Below are positions 5,175 through 7,788 of a stretch of 7,788 nucleotides of DNA, piece after piece (within the stretch, counting starts at the first letter, position 1; the number at the start of each line of letters is the position of its first letter). A program made the translations under genes and the position numbers. Source of the DNA: JAKEGK01 sp036507695 (GTDB taxonomy: Bacteria; Pseudomonadota; Gammaproteobacteria; SZUA-152); NCBI GenBank assembly GCA_036507695.1, contig DATCIR010000031.1, positions 1-7,788 on the forward strand. Reading direction: 5' to 3'. The notes beneath the pieces are model-generated. The model did not search any database, had not been told where the DNA came from, and worked only from the letters and a program-made list of their open reading frames with translations.

Positions 5175-6035
5175 ATGACAGCCCAACTTATTGATGGAAA
5201 AGCCATTGCGGCGTCTTTACGCCAAACAATTAAACAGCGGGTGGAGCAACGCATCGCCCAGGGTTTGCGTGCCCCGGGGCTGGCCGTGATTCTGGTGGGT
5301 GCGGACCCCGCTTCGCAAGTCTATGTCGGCAGCAAGCGCAAAGCCTGTGAAGAAGTGGGATTTAAATCCTTGGCCTATGACTTACCCGCTTCCGCCAGCG
5401 CCGCTGAACTGTTAAAGCTGATTGATGCACTCAACGCCGACGATTCCATCGACGGCATCCTGGTCCAACTGCCGCTGCCTTCCCATATTCCTTCGGAGAC
5501 CATCATCGAGCGGATTCGCCCCGACAAAGACGTCGACGGTTTTCACCCCTATAACATCGGCCGGTTGACCATCCGCCAACCCGTGTTACGTTCCTGCACG
5601 CCGCGCGGTGTCATGCTGTTACTGGAAAAAACCGGGATCCCGCTATTGGGTCTGGACGCGGTGGTGGTCGGCGCATCCAATCATGTTGGCAGGCCCATGG
5701 CGCTGGAGTTGTTACTGGCCGGCTGCACCGTCACTGTTTGTCACCGGTTTACCAAAGACCTGGGAAGCCACGTGCGGCATGCCGATTTACTCGTGGTGGC
5801 GGTGGGCAAGCCGGCCATTGTGCGCAGCGAATGGATTAAACCCGGCGCGATGGTGATTGATATCGGCATTAACCGCGACCAGGCGGGCAAGTTGGTGGGT
5901 GACATCGATTTTGAAACGGCCAAACGGCGCGCGGCCTGGATTACGCCGGTGCCGGGCGGCGTTGGCCCCATGACCGTGGCGGCGTTATTGCAAAATACCA
6001 TCGATGCCGCCGAATCCCTGCACGCCAAAAAATAA
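5175..6035 (+). CDS. folD: Bifunctional methylenetetrahydrofolate dehydrogenase / methenyltetrahydrofolate cyclohydrolase
   Basis: FolD interconverts 5,10-methylene-, 5,10-methenyl- and 10-formyl-tetrahydrofolate in the cytosol, coupled to NADP(H), and supplies one-carbon units for purines and formyl-Met-tRNA. The 286-residue product from ATG 5175 has the expected length. Active-site residues fall at the E. coli numbers: Y50 and K54 in VYVGSKRKA, Q98 in DGILVQLPLP, and D121 in KDVDGFHP. The Rossmann segment contains VVVGASNHVGRPMA, and the second signature PVPGGVGPMTVA is near the C-terminus. The frame is open 29 codons upstream to an ATG at 5088, but that extension has no family match and I reject it. 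The ribosome site is weak. The gene converges with cysS, 12 bp apart. Identification is firm. Confidence 0.98.
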   Translation: MTAQLIDGKAIAASLRQTIKQRVEQRIAQGLRAPGLAVILVGADPASQVYVGSKRKACEEVGFKSLAYDLPASASAAELLKLIDALNADDSIDGILVQLPLPSHIPSETIIERIRPDKDVDGFHPYNIGRLTIRQPVLRSCTPRGVMLLLEKTGIPLLGLDAVVVGASNHVGRPMALELLLAGCTVTVCHRFTKDLGSHVRHADLLVVAVGKPAIVRSEWIKPGAMVIDIGINRDQAGKLVGDIDFETAKRRAAWITPVPGGVGPMTVAALLQNTIDAAESLHAKK

Positions 6036-6057
6036 AAGTTACCCGCGTTATTCGCGG
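6030..6057 (-). terminator. Short terminator between convergent folD and cysS
   Basis: CCGCG (6043-6047) and CGCGG (6053-6057) form a 5-bp GC stem with a 5-nt loop that overlaps the cysS stop codon. On the minus strand it is followed by GUAAC and then UUUUAUUUUUU, a good U tract set slightly away from the stem. It would terminate cysS. On the plus strand there is no U tract, so folD may not use it. Confidence 0.6.
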
Positions 6058-7448
6058 CGCCAGGTCGTCCCGCCAGGACCGTCTTCCAAAATTACACCTT
6101 TTGACGCGAGTTCATCCCGGACCCGGTCCGCTTCCACAAAGTCCTTGTTGCGGCGCGCCGCGTTGCGCCGGTCAATCAGGGTTTCAATCTGGGTCGCCGT
6201 GAGTCCACCCGCGTCTTCACCGGTGTCGGATTTCAGAAATGTTTCCGGATCGCGTTGCAATAAACCCAGCAACGCGCCCAATTGCTTCAGTTGCGCCGCA
6301 TACCGCGCCGCGCCGCGCGGATCGGATTCTTTGTACCGGTTGCATTCGCGCGCCAACTCGAATAACACGGCAATGGCTTTGGGTGTATTAAAATCATCAT
6401 CCATCGCTGCGTAAAAACGCCCGGAAAACTCGTTATCGATTTCCTCCACTGCATTAGCGTACGCCAGGCCACGCATCGCGGTATACAACGTCGTTAAACT
6501 GCCTTTGGCATTTTCAAGGTGCTGATCGGAATAATTCAGCGGGCTGCGATATTGGCTGTTGACAATAAAATAACGGATCACTTCCGGATCATATTTTCCC
6601 AGCACTTCCCGGATGGTGAAAAAATTACCCAGTGACTTCGACATCTTTTCATCGTCCACGCGCACATGCCCGTTATGCATCCACACATTGACAAATTTTT
6701 CGCCGGTGGCGCCTTCGCTTTGCGCGATTTCATTTTCATGATGCGGAAACTGCAAGTCCAGCCCGCCGCCGTGAATATCAAAATGACTGCCCAGGCATTG
6801 GGTGGACATGGCGGAGCACTCGATATCCCAGCCGGGCCGGCCCAATCCCCAGGGCGAATCCCAGGCCGGTTCGCCGGGTTTAGCCAATTTCCACAGCACC
6901 CGGTCCAGCGGATCATCCTTGTTTTCATCCACTTCCACCCGCGCACCGGCACGCAGCTCATCCGGTTTTTTCCCGGATAAATCGCCATAGGTTTCGAATT
7001 TACTCACATCATAAAAAACATCGCTGCCGGGCTTTGCATAGGCCAGGCCTTTTTTCATCAGGACTTTTATCATGGCGATAATCTCAGCGATGTGTTGCGT
7101 GGCCCGCGGCTCATGATCCGGACGCAGCACACCGAGCGCATCCGCATCCCGGTACATTTCCTCGATAAAACGTTCGGTCAGCGCGCCGGGCGCTTCGCCA
7201 TTTTCCTGCGCCCGCTTGATAATCTTGTCGTCGATGTCGGTGATATTGCGCACATAGGTCACATGACCGTTGCCGTAAATTTTCCGCAAATACCGGTATA
7301 CCACGTCGAACACCACCATGGCTCGCGCATGACCGACGTGACAGAAGTCATAGACCGTCATGCCGCACACATACATGCGCACATTGTTATTATCGATGGG
7401 TGTAAATACGTCTTTTTGCCGGGTCAGGCTGTTGTATATCTGTAACAT
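6048..7448 (-). CDS. cysS: Cysteinyl-tRNA synthetase (CysRS)
   Basis: CysRS is a cytosolic class I aminoacyl-tRNA synthetase charging tRNA-Cys with cysteine. Zinc in the active site discriminates cysteine from serine. From ATG 7448 the product has 466 residues, against 461 in E. coli. The HIGH-like motif HVGH is at 37-40, preceded by MYVCGMTVYD with zinc ligand C28. The other ligands are C211 in GWDIECSAMS and H236/E240 in FPHHENE. KMSKS is at 268-272, and a C-terminal helical DALR-type region follows. The frame stays open 54 codons upstream to 7610, including an ATG at 7520, but MLQIYNSL at 7448 is the typical family N-terminus, so I choose it. No strong ribosome site is visible. The gene converges with folD. 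Identification is firm. Confidence 0.98.
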   Translation of the reverse strand: MLQIYNSLTRQKDVFTPIDNNNVRMYVCGMTVYDFCHVGHARAMVVFDVVYRYLRKIYGNGHVTYVRNITDIDDKIIKRAQENGEAPGALTERFIEEMYRDADALGVLRPDHEPRATQHIAEIIAMIKVLMKKGLAYAKPGSDVFYDVSKFETYGDLSGKKPDELRAGARVEVDENKDDPLDRVLWKLAKPGEPAWDSPWGLGRPGWDIECSAMSTQCLGSHFDIHGGGLDLQFPHHENEIAQSEGATGEKFVNVWMHNGHVRVDDEKMSKSLGNFFTIREVLGKYDPEVIRYFIVNSQYRSPLNYSDQHLENAKGSLTTLYTAMRGLAYANAVEEIDNEFSGRFYAAMDDDFNTPKAIAVLFELARECNRYKESDPRGAARYAAQLKQLGALLGLLQRDPETFLKSDTGEDAGGLTATQIETLIDRRNAARRNKDFVEADRVRDELASKGVILEDGPGGTTWRRE

Positions 7449-7572
7449 GTTGTATCCATTTTGCCGGGCATTTGAATCAAACTGCTTTAAATGCCGCATT
7501 TCTTTTATAGGGCCGCTCATACTAGCAGCAATCACACCGGAACCACAAAAGTTCCCCGCCGAACACCAAACA

Positions 7573-7584
7573 TACTGGCCAGTA
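7573..7584. other. 12-bp perfect palindrome upstream of cysS
   Basis: TACTGGCCAGTA reads the same on both strands, about 125 bp before the cysS start. Nearby GGAAC/GTTCC (7540-7556 region) forms a 5-bp hairpin with a 7-nt loop. Either could be an operator or a chance palindrome. The region 7449-7690 otherwise shows no convincing gene; the ORFs there are extensions or shadows. Confidence 0.3.
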
Positions 7585-7690
7585 CATTGTGCGCCAAGTT
7601 TTTTTACCATTGTAGACGCAATCTTGGTCTTTCGCTCTAGGGGTAAAGGCTATATTATTAGCCATTCCGTAATAACCGGGGACATCTTGC

Positions 7691-7777
7691 AAAATGGGGT
7701 CAGAGTCAGTTTTTTCACCAGACCTTAATGTACCGTACACTGTTCCCGCATAAAAAAACTGACTCTGACCCCATTTT
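7691..7777. repeat. Perfect 25-bp inverted repeat with 37-nt spacer (mobile-repeat or REP-like)
   Basis: The left arm 7691-7715 and right arm 7753-7777 are exact reverse complements containing ATGGGGTCAGAGTCAG. Outer T/A runs and the GGGGTCAGAGTC core recall the dispersed AAATGGGGTCAGAGTC family often seen next to IS200-like REP-associated transposases; that link is from memory. No transposase lies within the window. The spacer (7716-7752) encodes nothing. As RNA on either strand it forms a long hairpin ending in a U run, so it could also terminate transcription. Confidence 0.8.
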
Positions 7778-7788
7778 TTTAAGGAAAA

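Noticed and set aside
7449..7610. N-terminal extension of CysRS
   Set aside because: Family members begin at the MLQIYNSL-like segment; the upstream 54 codons contain a palindrome and hairpin and look non-coding.

Overview
The window looks like a chromosomal housekeeping segment of a gammaproteobacterium of middling GC content. The proteins (trigger factor, GlnRS, FolD, CysRS) are close to proteobacterial forms. Most tRNA genes encode their CCA end. The combination tig / tRNA-Leu / glnS / tRNA cluster / folD / cysS is a grouping familiar from gammaproteobacteria such as Pseudomonas. The species cannot be named from the sequence alone.

Layout, left to right. Positions 1-940 (minus) hold the 5' three quarters of the trigger factor gene tig, which runs off the left edge. 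A leader with a 16-nt tandem repeat separates it from a minus-strand tRNA-Leu(UAG) at 1178-1262. Upstream of that tRNA are two 74-bp direct repeats, each carrying a copy of the first 16 nt of the tRNA. glnS (plus) follows at 1823-3517. A minus-strand tRNA cluster then occupies 3556-4876, in transcription order Pro(UGG), Arg(UCU), His(GUG), Lys(CUU). folD (plus, 5175-6035) and cysS (minus, 6048-7448) converge on a short terminator. The right end carries a perfect 25-bp inverted repeat (7691-7777) of an A/T-ended mobile-repeat type.

The notable discovery is inside the tRNA cluster. The tRNA-Arg(UCU) gene is split in its anticodon, between U34 and C35, by about 706 nt that fold by hand into a group I intron. 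I can place P1 with a U.G splice-site wobble, P2, P3, P4, P5, P6, P7 with its bulged A, P8, P9 and a terminal G. In the P6 loop lies a gene for a PD-(D/E)XK homing endonuclease of the I-Ssp6803I type, known from cyanobacterial tRNA introns. One extra base near 4229-4230 breaks its reading frame, so the element may be decaying, or it may be a sequencing error. Splicing would be required to make a tRNA reading AGA/AGG codons, and tRNA finders would probably miss this gene.

Functionally the window is almost all translation and protein biogenesis: a nascent-chain chaperone, two aminoacyl-tRNA synthetases, five tRNAs, and folate one-carbon metabolism, which supplies formyl groups for initiator tRNA and purines. 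No defence system, integrase gene, CRISPR array or rRNA was seen.
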